Shown here one piece after another: positions 1 through 7,878 of a stretch of DNA of 42,051 nucleotides. The translations under genes and the position numbers were made by a program. Source of the DNA: SAR202 cluster bacterium Io17-Chloro-G4 (GTDB lineage: Bacteria; Chloroflexota; Dehalococcoidia; Lucifugimonadales; UBA3495); NCBI GenBank assembly GCA_002816455.1, contig MUCR01000058.1, positions 1 through 42,051 of the forward strand, read 5' to 3'. The notes below the pieces were generated by a model, which saw only the letters and a list, made by a program, of their open reading frames with translations, was not told the origin of the DNA and made no database searches. Within the stretch, counting starts at the first letter, position 1. Each line of letters begins with the position of its first letter.

Positions 1-157
1 GGATAATTTATACCCAACACCAGGAGTCCATACCCACCATCACTCTCAAGTTTTTCTCCCCTTAAAAGTGTCCCATTATCGCTGAACGCTTACAGGCGCC
101 AAGACGGCGGAGCGGCGGTGGGAGACACGGGGTAGATTGAATATTTCACAGGAAAGC

Positions 158-829
158 TTAACGGTTCGTGAGGTCGCCGTACTTTCCCGCCTCTACTCTT
201 TCATCTATGTACCTGACCGCTAATGAAATGCTCAATCCTGCAGCCAGAAGGGAGTCAAAGTCGGCATTGAGCGCCGCTATGGCGATCTCATCGGTTATCG
301 GTTCAATAATTTTCGACAGTGGGTTTTCTGGGCTTTCTTGCATGATCACCCCAGCACTTGTTTGAGGGTCCACCGGAGAAGAAGGGTCTGACGTCGTAGT
401 AAGGGCGACGTACGTCGGGTCCAATGCGACGGACTCCGGGGAATCTGGTTCGGCCTCAGAACCGCTGGCCTGCTTGGTTAAGGGACCCCCAGGGAGATTA
501 GCATCGCTGTCTTCGGTTATGCGCTGGTCACCCTCAGTGGGTTCATGCAATGACTGAATCGAGAGGTTGGCAGGCGCTAAGGAGACGACCGGAACATCTC
601 TATTATTTAATACTCCGTCCGCTACGGGTTCGATATCATTAAGCTGATCCGTGCCTGTGATAATCGTTGTGATGGCAGGGCTGTCTCCCAATGCATCCCG
701 GACCATGGGAGGGAGGCCGAGCGTAGTCAGAGCTCCAGCTACGACCAATTCAGTTGCCAGCGCAAAAATTATGGTTGTTAAGGCAATAGTCCGCCACAGG
801 GAATCTCCTGAACTGGCTTGGGCATCCAT
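158..829 (-). CDS. Small membrane-anchored hypothetical protein
   Basis: I do not recognise a family. The 223-residue product starts with a short polar stretch, then one hydrophobic segment (about residues 12-37, rich in Leu, Ala, Ile and Thr) that should act as a signal anchor. A long acidic, Pro/Ser/Thr-rich low-complexity region follows (about 60-165), then a short helical, charged C-terminus. I chose ATG 829 over ATG 835 because the GGAGG Shine-Dalgarno ends six bases before 829 and directly abuts 835. It lies downstream of the secreted Ig-like gene, with a 191-bp gap that carries the same 20-bp motif found before the FHA gene. This suggests an extracytoplasmic partner of the signalling operon under the same control, which is inference. 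Confidence 0.7.
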   Translation of the reverse strand: MDAQASSGDSLWRTIALTTIIFALATELVVAGALTTLGLPPMVRDALGDSPAITTIITGTDQLNDIEPVADGVLNNRDVPVVSLAPANLSIQSLHEPTEGDQRITEDSDANLPGGPLTKQASGSEAEPDSPESVALDPTYVALTTTSDPSSPVDPQTSAGVIMQESPENPLSKIIEPITDEIAIAALNADFDSLLAAGLSISLAVRYIDERVEAGKYGDLTNR

Positions 830-919
830 AGCCATCCTCCTTCCTAACCTGGTCCGACCACGCTTCCAGATTTAGCGGTACGGGACCTCGATAAAGGCTA
901 AAGGACGTTCATCAGGACC

Positions 920-940
920 ACTTGAACGTAACCTGACAAG
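920..940 (-). promoter_or_regulatory. Shared upstream motif, copy 1
   Basis: The stretch cttgaacgtaacctgacaag (plus strand 921-940) matches 7780-7799 at 18 of 20 positions, and partial similarity continues for about 25 bp. It lies about 90 bp before ATG 829. The other copy lies about 85 bp before ATG 7694. The equal distance and orientation suggest a common operator or promoter element. The bound factor is unknown; the winged-helix protein at 7879-8559 is a candidate. Confidence 0.55.
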
Positions 941-1020
941 AGGCTTAAAGGAAGCTGAATCATCGTGATACGGATATTGACTGAGGGCATCTACGTTTTG
1001 AATCGGAAGCGAAAGTGGAA

Positions 1021-2334
1021 TTAGTTGGCCGTTACGATAAATTTACCCGATGTAGAAGAGCTAATGGTGCTAACGGAGACCGTGATTTGTCCCAGTTGGA
1101 GCCCTTCCGGTACCAGGATATTTAAGCTGAAATTTCCCAAATCATTCGTCTTTGACGGAGGAACGCTAGCCTGCCTGAAACCGAGCCGGACACTTGTCAT
1201 TGGTGCGTTTGGAGGATAACCGGTACCTATAATTCTTACGACGCTCCCAGCTGGTCCCCGGTCCGGACTGAGCACAATTCCCGGCGCCGGAATTTTGTGC
1301 GCTGCGCTCGCCTGAACGTCCGCAAAGAGTACCCTTGCGGTAACGGCGTGTTCTGTGCCGGCATCAGCGTCCTTGGGCACCCTAAATTGCGTGGTAAATC
1401 CGCCTTGGGAGTCGGCGTGGATCAACTTGACAAGCTCTTCACCGTAATACAATTCAATTCTATGCGTATTACCCAGGAAATTTTTCCCAACTACGAACCC
1501 CCAGCCTCTAAGCGTGATTTGGCTGTCCCGCAATCCAGAATCCGGTGACACGTTTACGATAGGCTTTGAAACTCTCAAGTTGCCTGCGCTCCTACGTCCC
1601 TCCGTGTCAATTGCGCTGATTCGCAACTGCGACATTGACGTTACGCTGCTATCCGTGGGCAAAGTGAAAGGGAAAAACGCTTGGCCGTCTAAGCCGATTT
1701 TTATAGGATAATTCACGTAATTGGGGCCGACCCTTTGGCCGTCAATCTGGAGCATGGATTCACCGACACCGGATATTTCGGGAACGTTTGATCTTCCAGG
1801 TTCGTTTGTGGTGGAAGGACTGAAATACCTGGACCTGAGGTATACGGTTTGTCCTGGAATTGCCGAAGCGGGAACTATCTGCAAAATTCCTTCCAGTACA
1901 GTCAATGAGGTCGTCGTGACCTCTCCGGTAGCGCCTAAAATATCCACGGTGTGTCGCCCGGATGCCAAGACCGGAACGGTTACAGTGAATGTGGCGGAGC
2001 CGGAAGAATTTGTTTTCGCTTTTTCACCGGGCACATCAACATAACCGGGCAGCGGCACATGCGTGCCGCCAATGTTCAAGGCGCCAGTGGGGAGCGTGTA
2101 ATCGGATCGCGTCCCGTCAAGGCTAATAACTATCTCATCTCCCACTAAGGCGGTCCCAGGGTTGACGGTTATTCGCGAGTTGGGTATGAAATGAAATACC
2201 GTGAGGGCTTCACCGAACCTGGGTGTCACGATTATTCGGTTGGTTGAAGGCACTCGGGCATTCTGGGGAATTTGGAATTCGATATCGAAATCGCCGCGCT
2301 TATCCACCTCAAACGTCCCCAAGTTGATCGGCAC
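1021..2334 (-). CDS. Secreted Ig-like/IPT-like repeat protein, C-terminal part after an in-frame TAG
   Basis: This is the 3' part of one gene running from 3234 to 1021. It is in the same frame as the upstream part, and the frame is open from the amber codon at 2362-2364 onwards. The first possible restart is GTG 2334, with no good ribosome site. It holds the end of Ig-like module C1, then modules A2, B2 and C2 and a final D module beginning LSPDRGPAGSVVRIIGTGYP, a typical IPT/TIG-like opening. Module A2 (LPTGALNIGGTHVPLPG) mirrors A1 (LPAGSVSFAGMQVPIPG). With no signal peptide of its own, this part could only be exported if the stop is read through or is not real. The fold is inferred from beta-rich repeats, not from a search. 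Confidence 0.75.
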   Translation of the reverse strand: MPINLGTFEVDKRGDFDIEFQIPQNARVPSTNRIIVTPRFGEALTVFHFIPNSRITVNPGTALVGDEIVISLDGTRSDYTLPTGALNIGGTHVPLPGYVDVPGEKAKTNSSGSATFTVTVPVLASGRHTVDILGATGEVTTTSLTVLEGILQIVPASAIPGQTVYLRSRYFSPSTTNEPGRSNVPEISGVGESMLQIDGQRVGPNYVNYPIKIGLDGQAFFPFTLPTDSSVTSMSQLRISAIDTEGRRSAGNLRVSKPIVNVSPDSGLRDSQITLRGWGFVVGKNFLGNTHRIELYYGEELVKLIHADSQGGFTTQFRVPKDADAGTEHAVTARVLFADVQASAAHKIPAPGIVLSPDRGPAGSVVRIIGTGYPPNAPMTSVRLGFRQASVPPSKTNDLGNFSLNILVPEGLQLGQITVSVSTISSSTSGKFIVTAN

Positions 2335-2361
2335 GAAGAACGGATTTGAGTTATCCCCAGA

Positions 2362-3234
2362 CTAGACCCAATATGATATTTCCACCCGGTTGTTAGCGGC
2401 TAGGAGACGATTGCTTGCGATGAACCCTTGGCCGGATAGCGTGATATTCTGGCCCGGATATCCGAATCCGGGATAAAACGAGGTTCTTGGTCTAAGTACA
2501 ACTAAGTCTGCATCTCCCTTGCGGCCGCTGCTGTCGGTGACCCGTATCTCAAGGCGGTTCCCGATCTCGGCTGAAGAGAGATCCGGGACTATGATTCGGA
2601 CAAAAAAGCTGCCATTTTTGTCCAATCGAATCGGATAATCGACGTGGGGTGGCCTCAGCGGTTTTCCGTCTATGATAATCAAACTGGATCCATTTCCAGT
2701 AATCCGATTGGGATTCACTAATTCCCCGTCGTCCTCTAAGGCGGCAAAGCCGGAACCTCTCAGGTAAACAACTTGGTTGGGGACGACGGTATCTGAAGAC
2801 AATTTTAGGCTGGACCCTCTGAATCTTAAGACGGTCTTCGCCGAAAACAGAGGCGGCACCTCCACAGTCAACTGGAAGAAGCCTATGTCAGCGTTCGTAG
2901 GAAGCGCCGTGGTGAATGAAAGCGCGCCACGTTCGTCCGCAACTGGCCTGACGCCGGGAACGCCGAAAACTCCGGGGATGGGTACTTGCATGCCAGCGAA
3001 GCTGACTGACCCGGCTGGAAGCGTCAGGTCGCTGGGAAAGCCTTCCAGGGTGATCTGGAAGGCTTCGTTGTAGCTGACGGACGTTACGCTTAGGGTGACC
3101 TTCTGGTCTTGACTGCTTTGAGCTAGGGCAGCAGAGCCTGATAAGTCTGCCTGAATGATAGCCAGTACAACAGCGGTAGCGAAAACCACTGCTAAAGATG
3201 CTATCCACAAAGGCACCCGGGGACACTTGATCAC
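2362..3234 (-). CDS. Secreted Ig-like/IPT-like repeat protein, N-terminal part ending at TAG
   Basis: This is the 5' part of the 737-codon gene. I place the start at GTG 3234, which overlaps the TGA of the upstream gene by four bases (GTGA) and directly precedes a good signal peptide (KCPRVPLWIASLAVVFATAV and on to an Ala-x-Ala-type site near residue 39). More upstream starts would run through 180 bp of the preceding gene. Modules A1, B1 and most of C1 follow, beta-rich and about 90-105 residues each. The frame ends at TAG in codon 291, in the loop after NRVEISYWV. The aligned loop in C2 (HRIELYYGEELVKLI) shows the domain should continue. It is likely a secreted or surface protein co-expressed with the kinase operon. 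Confidence 0.75.
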   Translation of the reverse strand: MIKCPRVPLWIASLAVVFATAVVLAIIQADLSGSAALAQSSQDQKVTLSVTSVSYNEAFQITLEGFPSDLTLPAGSVSFAGMQVPIPGVFGVPGVRPVADERGALSFTTALPTNADIGFFQLTVEVPPLFSAKTVLRFRGSSLKLSSDTVVPNQVVYLRGSGFAALEDDGELVNPNRITGNGSSLIIIDGKPLRPPHVDYPIRLDKNGSFFVRIIVPDLSSAEIGNRLEIRVTDSSGRKGDADLVVLRPRTSFYPGFGYPGQNITLSGQGFIASNRLLAANNRVEISYWV

Positions 3235-4217
3235 GGCGCCCTCTGTCCGAATGACCGCGAGATTCCCGGAGTGCGGGTCGCAACGATTGATGAGGGCGCC
3301 CCTGTAGGCGTGGGGACTGCGGCTCGAAGAGCCATGACCAAGGTAACGTCCCGGTCCCGGGTTAAAATTAGCGTCGCGATCGTACCGTCGAAACTGTCGG
3401 TCCCGCCCCATGTTACCTGATAATTAGCTCGGTCCGGAAAAGCGCCAATTGTGACCTCCATGCCACGGGCGTAACTTCCGTCCGAGTCGGTCATGGGAAA
3501 CACGCACACTTCGCCACCCGATGTCCTCATGCAGGCCGTCCTAGCTGGAACTGTAACTCCGTTGATGCGCAGCAGGAATCCGTCCACCCGAGGTCTCGCT
3601 GGCGTTGGAATCGCCGTTGGAGCTGGAGCGACCGTGGGCTCCGGCGTGGGTGTGGCCGTAGGAATGGGAGTCGGCGCCGGAACAGCCGTCGCAGCCGGGA
3701 CCGGAGTAGGGACAGGCGTGGGCGTCGGCAAAGGAGTCGGTGTGGCGGTGGACAATTGGGTCGGTGCTGGCGCGGCGGTGGGCTCAGGCACAAGCTGTGG
3801 CGTCACCAGAGTTTCCTCCTCCGGCCGAATGACCGTCAGAGCGAAAATGCTCAGCCTCTCGGTCAATGCAGTGGCAGTTGCGGTGACGAAATCCACTTCT
3901 GTGGGCAGCGGCTCCCAGCCTTCCTCCGGGTGGTAGTGCTGGACGATTATCAAGGATGCGTCCCCGCCGGCCAGGGCAACGTCTTGGGCCACCAGACTCA
4001 CCCGCAACTCTACGGGTTGGTTTAATTGCACTTGGGTATCTATCTTCTCTCCGGTCTCATCCAGCACTGATAAGTCAAACACGCGGTCGGGCTGGAAGAA
4101 ATGTTCCGGTAAAGCTGGCGCTGTGTCTGGTTCGATGGCGGCGTAATAGAATTGGGCAGGCCCGTCCAAAGTTCCGGCGGAAATTTCCACTAACACGTCG
4201 CCGTTGGGAGACTCCAA
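3231..4217 (-). CDS. Extracellular ZU5-like domain with Pro/Thr linker, probable C-terminal half of the kinase
   Basis: The open frame begins after a stop at 4299-4301, and the only usable start codon before the domain is TTG 4217, with no clear ribosome site and no signal peptide. The start of the protein (SPNGDVLVEISAGTL) resembles ZU5-like or adhesion-type modules. Next comes a linker of about 60 residues made almost only of Pro, Thr, Ala and Val, then a beta-rich C-terminal domain with two Cys. Such linkers normally sit outside the cell in Chloroflexota. Because the product lacks its own export signal and overlaps the kinase frame by 143 bp, I infer it is the detached sensor part of the kinase, separated by a +1 frame change between 4298 and about 4230. 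Its TGA overlaps the GTG start of the next gene. Confidence 0.65.
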   Translation of the reverse strand: MESPNGDVLVEISAGTLDGPAQFYYAAIEPDTAPALPEHFFQPDRVFDLSVLDETGEKIDTQVQLNQPVELRVSLVAQDVALAGGDASLIIVQHYHPEEGWEPLPTEVDFVTATATALTERLSIFALTVIRPEEETLVTPQLVPEPTAAPAPTQLSTATPTPLPTPTPVPTPVPAATAVPAPTPIPTATPTPEPTVAPAPTAIPTPARPRVDGFLLRINGVTVPARTACMRTSGGEVCVFPMTDSDGSYARGMEVTIGAFPDRANYQVTWGGTDSFDGTIATLILTRDRDVTLVMALRAAVPTPTGAPSSIVATRTPGISRSFGQRAP

Positions 4218-5295
4218 GGTGGCCGATGTCTCCGGAATGACTTGGAGGAATACCTCCGGCCCACCGGCGGGTCTTCCTCCGCCTTCTGACCCACACAGCT
4301 AGGCCATATGTGCCAATCAGAGCCGCAGCTCCTGCCAGGACCACCATGACGCCTAGAAGGTTGGAGCTCCCACCGTTAGTGACGCCCAGCGCGGCCACTA
4401 CTAAGGATAAGGCTAGGAACACACCAGCCCCCCCGACTAAGCTCGCTGTTGCCTGCGCTGGCACACTCCTGGGAAGCAGCGCCGTCAGCACTCTCACTGT
4501 GAGTTCGTGTTCGAGGGCTTCAAGGACGTCATCAACACTGCTGAACCGGTCTTCCTGGTCCTTCTCCAGGCAGTGGTACACCACTGTCTGGAACCAGGGA
4601 GGTATCTGAAGACTGGGAGAGAAAGAAGGCACCGCTTCTTCTCGATGCTGTCGAAATAGCTCGCCGACCCCGTCACCTTGGAAAGGTGGCGACCCGGTGA
4701 GCATCTCGTACAGGACGATGCCTAGGGAATATATGTCGGTCCTGCCGTCTACCCGGCCTCCGGCCCATTGCTCCGGCGACATGTAGAATGGGGTGCCCAT
4801 CACGCCGGTGCGGGACATGGTGGACGCCTCCATAGCCCGGGCGATGCCGAAGTCCGTGACTTTCACCGTGCCTTCAGCCGACATCAAAATATTTTGAGGC
4901 TTGATATCTCTGTGGACGACATCCTGGCCGTGGGCATGGGAGAGTGCCCTGCAGATCTCCTTCCCGATTTCCAGGACTCGGTCAGGGGACATTGGCCGGT
5001 CGGGGCCTGTGTAGTTGCTCAGGACGTCCGGGACGTACTCCATGACCAGATATGCTGTGCCCTGATCTATTTGGAAGTCAATAATGCTGGTGACATTGGA
5101 ATGCTCCAGACGGGAGGCCAATTTGGCCTCCCGGCGCAGGGCTTCCAGGTACTGGCCTTCGCCGATATGTCCCGGGTGCATGACCTTCAAGGCCACAACC
5201 TCACCGGAGCCGGTATCCTTCGCGCGGTATACCGAACCCTGTCCTCCACCAGCGATGGTCTCTAGTACCTCGTATTTTCCTATCCGCTGCAACAT
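4075..5295 (-). CDS. Ser/Thr protein kinase, PknB-type, with membrane segments
   Basis: A complete Hanks-type kinase domain spans about residues 8-265: glycine loop GGGQGSV (17-23), Lys37 in ALKV, Glu56, HRDIKPQN (128-135), DFG (148-150) and the SPEQ of the activation-segment end. Hydrophobic segments follow at about 287-305 and 313-336, then RRRRKTRR. The last 60 residues, after about residue 345, are a Ser/Arg/His-rich sequence unlike any domain. The sequence that makes sense continues in another frame into the 4217-3231 gene, so the listed C-terminus is probably a frameshift artefact or lesion. ATG 5295 lies two bases after the phosphatase stop. The kinase presumably phosphorylates FHA-bound partners on Thr. 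Confidence 0.9.
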   Translation of the reverse strand: MLQRIGKYEVLETIAGGGQGSVYRAKDTGSGEVVALKVMHPGHIGEGQYLEALRREAKLASRLEHSNVTSIIDFQIDQGTAYLVMEYVPDVLSNYTGPDRPMSPDRVLEIGKEICRALSHAHGQDVVHRDIKPQNILMSAEGTVKVTDFGIARAMEASTMSRTGVMGTPFYMSPEQWAGGRVDGRTDIYSLGIVLYEMLTGSPPFQGDGVGELFRQHREEAVPSFSPSLQIPPWFQTVVYHCLEKDQEDRFSSVDDVLEALEHELTVRVLTALLPRSVPAQATASLVGGAGVFLALSLVVAALGVTNGGSSNLLGVMVVLAGAAALIGTYGLAVWVRRRRKTRRWAGGIPPSHSGDIGHLGVSQRRRVSGNFRRNFGRACPILLRRHRTRHSASFTGTFLPARPRV

Positions 5296-5297
5296 GG

Positions 5298-6242
5298 TCA
5301 GACACGCCGATTAAGTACTCTGCCCACCATCGTTTTCCACATGGGAGAAAAGTCGTTCATTTCCTGGGTCTCTAAGTTCGCATTTACTTCGTCGGTATTC
5401 TGATCCCCTGGCGCTACATTTCCATGTTCTTGAACTGGGGCAACCCGAGCGAGAACAACGGTTATATTGTCCTGCCCCCCTTGACTGTTGGCCGCAGCGA
5501 TTAAATCTTGGCCGACCTGACTTAAGTCGTTGCCCTTTAAAATCCGCCCAATTTCATCGTCGGGGATCATCGAGTTGAGGCCGTCGGAACACAAGAGCAA
5601 GAGATCATCTTTTGCTAATGAAACAACGAAGCTATCAACTTCTGTCTCCGGCTCTAGACCCACGGCTCTGGTGATAACGTTGCGGTTGGCATGAGTTCGA
5701 GCTTCGTCTCTGGTCAACATGCCTTGAGAGACTGCTTCCTCAACCCAGCTGTGGTCCGTGGTGATCTGTTTGAGTTCTCCGTTGCTGAGCAGGTACGCGC
5801 GGCTGTCACCAACATGGGCGAGAAAAGCTTCTCCATTGCGGATCACAGCGAGAGTGCAGGTGGTCCCCATCCCGTGCCGATCCGGAATTTGTGCTGCATC
5901 ATGGACTTCTTTGTTGACCTTCTGAATCAGGCTTCTCAGTAGTGAGGAGTAACTGGATCGGTTCAAGGATGCGGCGTCTTCGCCGCTTTCAGCGATGGCT
6001 CTGACCGTACCTTCTACCGCCAACCGGCTGGCGGTTTCCCCAGCGGTGTGACCACCCATTCCGTCGGCAACTAACAACAAAGCGTCAACGCCTGGAGGTG
6101 AATCCTTCCCTTCCAGTGCCACAAAGCAGTCTTCGTTGTTGCTTCGCACGTTTCCGCGGTCAGTGTCGCCCCAAACCGATACGCTTAACCGCCCGCCTTG
6201 GGCGGCCCACCGAGAGAAGGGCCACCTCAAGATTCCCCTCAT
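5298..6242 (-). CDS. PP2C-family protein Ser/Thr phosphatase
   Basis: The 314-residue product carries the metal-dependent PP2C motifs in order: RSNNED (33-38), VADGMGGH (58-65), the LAHVGDSRAYLL strand, LLLLCSDGLNSMI and GGQDNITVV. The core acidic metal ligands are all present. About 60 extra residues at the C-terminus are polar and of unknown use. ATG 6242 has TAGGAG six bases upstream. The gene lies between the three-FHA protein and the kinase, with a two-base gap to the kinase. It is the expected antagonist that reverses kinase phosphorylation in the cytoplasm. Bacterial PP2C/STK pairs of this type are well known. Confidence 0.95.
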   Translation of the reverse strand: MRGILRWPFSRWAAQGGRLSVSVWGDTDRGNVRSNNEDCFVALEGKDSPPGVDALLLVADGMGGHTAGETASRLAVEGTVRAIAESGEDAASLNRSSYSSLLRSLIQKVNKEVHDAAQIPDRHGMGTTCTLAVIRNGEAFLAHVGDSRAYLLSNGELKQITTDHSWVEEAVSQGMLTRDEARTHANRNVITRAVGLEPETEVDSFVVSLAKDDLLLLCSDGLNSMIPDDEIGRILKGNDLSQVGQDLIAAANSQGGQDNITVVLARVAPVQEHGNVAPGDQNTDEVNANLETQEMNDFSPMWKTMVGRVLNRRV

Positions 6243-6263
6243 AACGAACTCCTACCCGAACTC

Positions 6264-7694
6264 CTATTGCGCTGGGGTCTGAGCCATCATAGTAAACTCG
6301 GATCTGCCCATGCTAATCACATCTCCGGGTCTAACCAGATGGCCGCCGATGGCCTGCCCGTTCAGTTTTGTGCCGCCTCTGCTGCCGATGTCGAACAGAA
6401 CCATTTTACCGCCTTGGTAGCGTATAACCGCGTGTTGGCGGCTCACTGAATCGTCGGACAGCCCGATAGAGCAACCGGAACCTCGCCCAATAATGTTATC
6501 TCCTTGGGTCAACATGAAACTCTTTCCGGCGTCGGCCCTCGATTTTACTAATAGAACTCCCACCTGTTCTCCGCGTCGCTCCGCCATGGTATTGCCGCTC
6601 ATTGTTGCGTTGGCAAACTGTTTGGGATTGTCGACTTGAAGCAGATGTAGCTCCGTTTCCCCTACGGAAATCACGCTATTGGGTTCAATTTGCCGACCGC
6701 CAATCTCTTTGCCGTTGATTTTGGTGCCGCCGGTGCTGCCCAGATCGTAGACGTAGGCATGGCTGTCCACAATCTTTAGCAAGGCGTGCCGGCTACTCAT
6801 ATAGGAGTCATTCTGGGATACATCGTTACCGGACTCCCTGCCTATAGTGTTGTTCCCTGAGATGAGGCGGTGGGTCTGCCCGATCCCAGGGCCTCCACTT
6901 ACTGCCAACCAGGCAACGCCATCGGCCGGCTCTGCGATAACCCGGGTTTCTCCCGAGTCGCCTACGCCTATCGGCGGGAACTTTTCCCGGTAGCCAGCTT
7001 TTCGGTTGAAGCAAATCTCGGTATTGCCCAACTTAATGTTGGCGCCTGCGATACCTTCGCCTCTGGTCACGCTTTTGCCGTTCACTCGAGTGCCGGAAGA
7101 GCTGTTTAGATCCTCAATGTTGAATTGATTACCGTCGAAGGTAATTCGGGCATGTCTTCTACTTACCGTGGGGTCGTCTATTACGATGTCATTGTCTGGA
7201 GAGCGGCCAACGGTCATGGTTCCCATGCCGATCTCCATCGTTTCGCCCTTTCTGGGTCCAGCCCCGAAACTCAACGTGTTGTGTTCGGATGTTGCGCCGT
7301 TAAATCCATTCCCTAAGCGGTTCCTATCTGAACGGCCCCGATTGGAGGAGGATTTCCCGGAACTTGACAAGATTGTTTGTCCCATAAGATAGGGAACGCC
7401 AATTACTCCGACTACCGCTGCGCCAAAGAGGCTGAGGTTTGCTACCGCTTGGTCACTCAATTCCGGTATTTGCTCAATCACCCATATATCAATTCCAATG
7501 TTGGAGAGGCCCAGCGGCAAGGTAGCTACCGCGCCGCCAGCGATGATTAACTTGATCATAATCCGGCTGAAGTTCCACTTAGTGACGCAGATGGCTAAGA
7601 ATCCGATCACCAGCGCCACTGCCATGGCGTTCAACCCGGCCCAACTGTGAAACCACTGCCAGAGGAATGTCCCTTCACTAAACTCCAGAAACAT
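6264..7694 (-). CDS. Membrane protein with three FHA domains
   Basis: ATG 7694 has a strong GGAGGT five bases upstream, so I reject the longer GTG-type start at 7718. The first 105 residues hold three hydrophobic segments, followed by a Ser/Gly/Arg linker. Three FHA domains come next, each with the GR...SRRH/SSRH/SRQH...GT/NG signature: VGRSPDNDIVI with SRRHARI, IGRESGNDV with SSRHALL, and IGRGSGCSIGL with SRQHAVI. FHA domains bind phosphothreonine, so this is a likely membrane scaffold for targets of the downstream kinase. It is the first gene of the apparent operon FHA-PP2C-kinase-secreted protein. A three-FHA array on one membrane protein is uncommon. Confidence 0.9.
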   Translation of the reverse strand: MFLEFSEGTFLWQWFHSWAGLNAMAVALVIGFLAICVTKWNFSRIMIKLIIAGGAVATLPLGLSNIGIDIWVIEQIPELSDQAVANLSLFGAAVVGVIGVPYLMGQTILSSSGKSSSNRGRSDRNRLGNGFNGATSEHNTLSFGAGPRKGETMEIGMGTMTVGRSPDNDIVIDDPTVSRRHARITFDGNQFNIEDLNSSSGTRVNGKSVTRGEGIAGANIKLGNTEICFNRKAGYREKFPPIGVGDSGETRVIAEPADGVAWLAVSGGPGIGQTHRLISGNNTIGRESGNDVSQNDSYMSSRHALLKIVDSHAYVYDLGSTGGTKINGKEIGGRQIEPNSVISVGETELHLLQVDNPKQFANATMSGNTMAERRGEQVGVLLVKSRADAGKSFMLTQGDNIIGRGSGCSIGLSDDSVSRQHAVIRYQGGKMVLFDIGSRGGTKLNGQAIGGHLVRPGDVISMGRSEFTMMAQTPAQ

Positions 7695-7878
7695 GTCCGA
7701 CCTCCAATTAATATGCAAGCAATTTGCTTAGCTTGGTGGTATTAACTGGGAGCATGCTAGAGGAGTATCGCCTGTCCTACTTGAACTCAACCTGACAAGC
7801 GGCTGAATAGTGCCTGAAACATGGGACCGCAACATGGTCTCTCGATAATAGCCTGAAAAAATCGAACCCTGCCGGCGC
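7695..7878. promoter_or_regulatory. Promoter region of the signalling operon with shared motif, copy 2
   Basis: This 184-bp gap holds the second copy of the 20-bp motif, cttgaactcaacctgacaag at 7780-7799, about 85 bp before ATG 7694. Read towards the gene it begins CTTGTCAGGTT. I see no convincing -35/-10 pair at normal spacing, so the motif may be an operator or a site for an alternative sigma factor. Confidence 0.5.

Noticed and set aside
1-157. Search for a gene or RNA in the left edge
   Set aside because: No open frame with a start, no RNA-like fold and no recognisable motif were found.
2362-2364. Amber codon as pyrrolysine or a Sec-like recoding site
   Set aside because: The aligned loop in the sister module has no conserved special residue, no pyl genes are seen, and other stop types interrupt other genes here.
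3493-3936. Plus-strand open frame with GVGVGTGVG-type repeats
   Set aside because: It is the reverse strand of the Pro/Thr/Ala linker in the gene at 3231-4217, which creates long open frames in several directions.
4230-4298. Programmed ribosomal frameshift in the kinase gene
   Set aside because: No homopolymer run or slippery heptamer and no evident stimulatory structure; kept only as a possible lesion or error.
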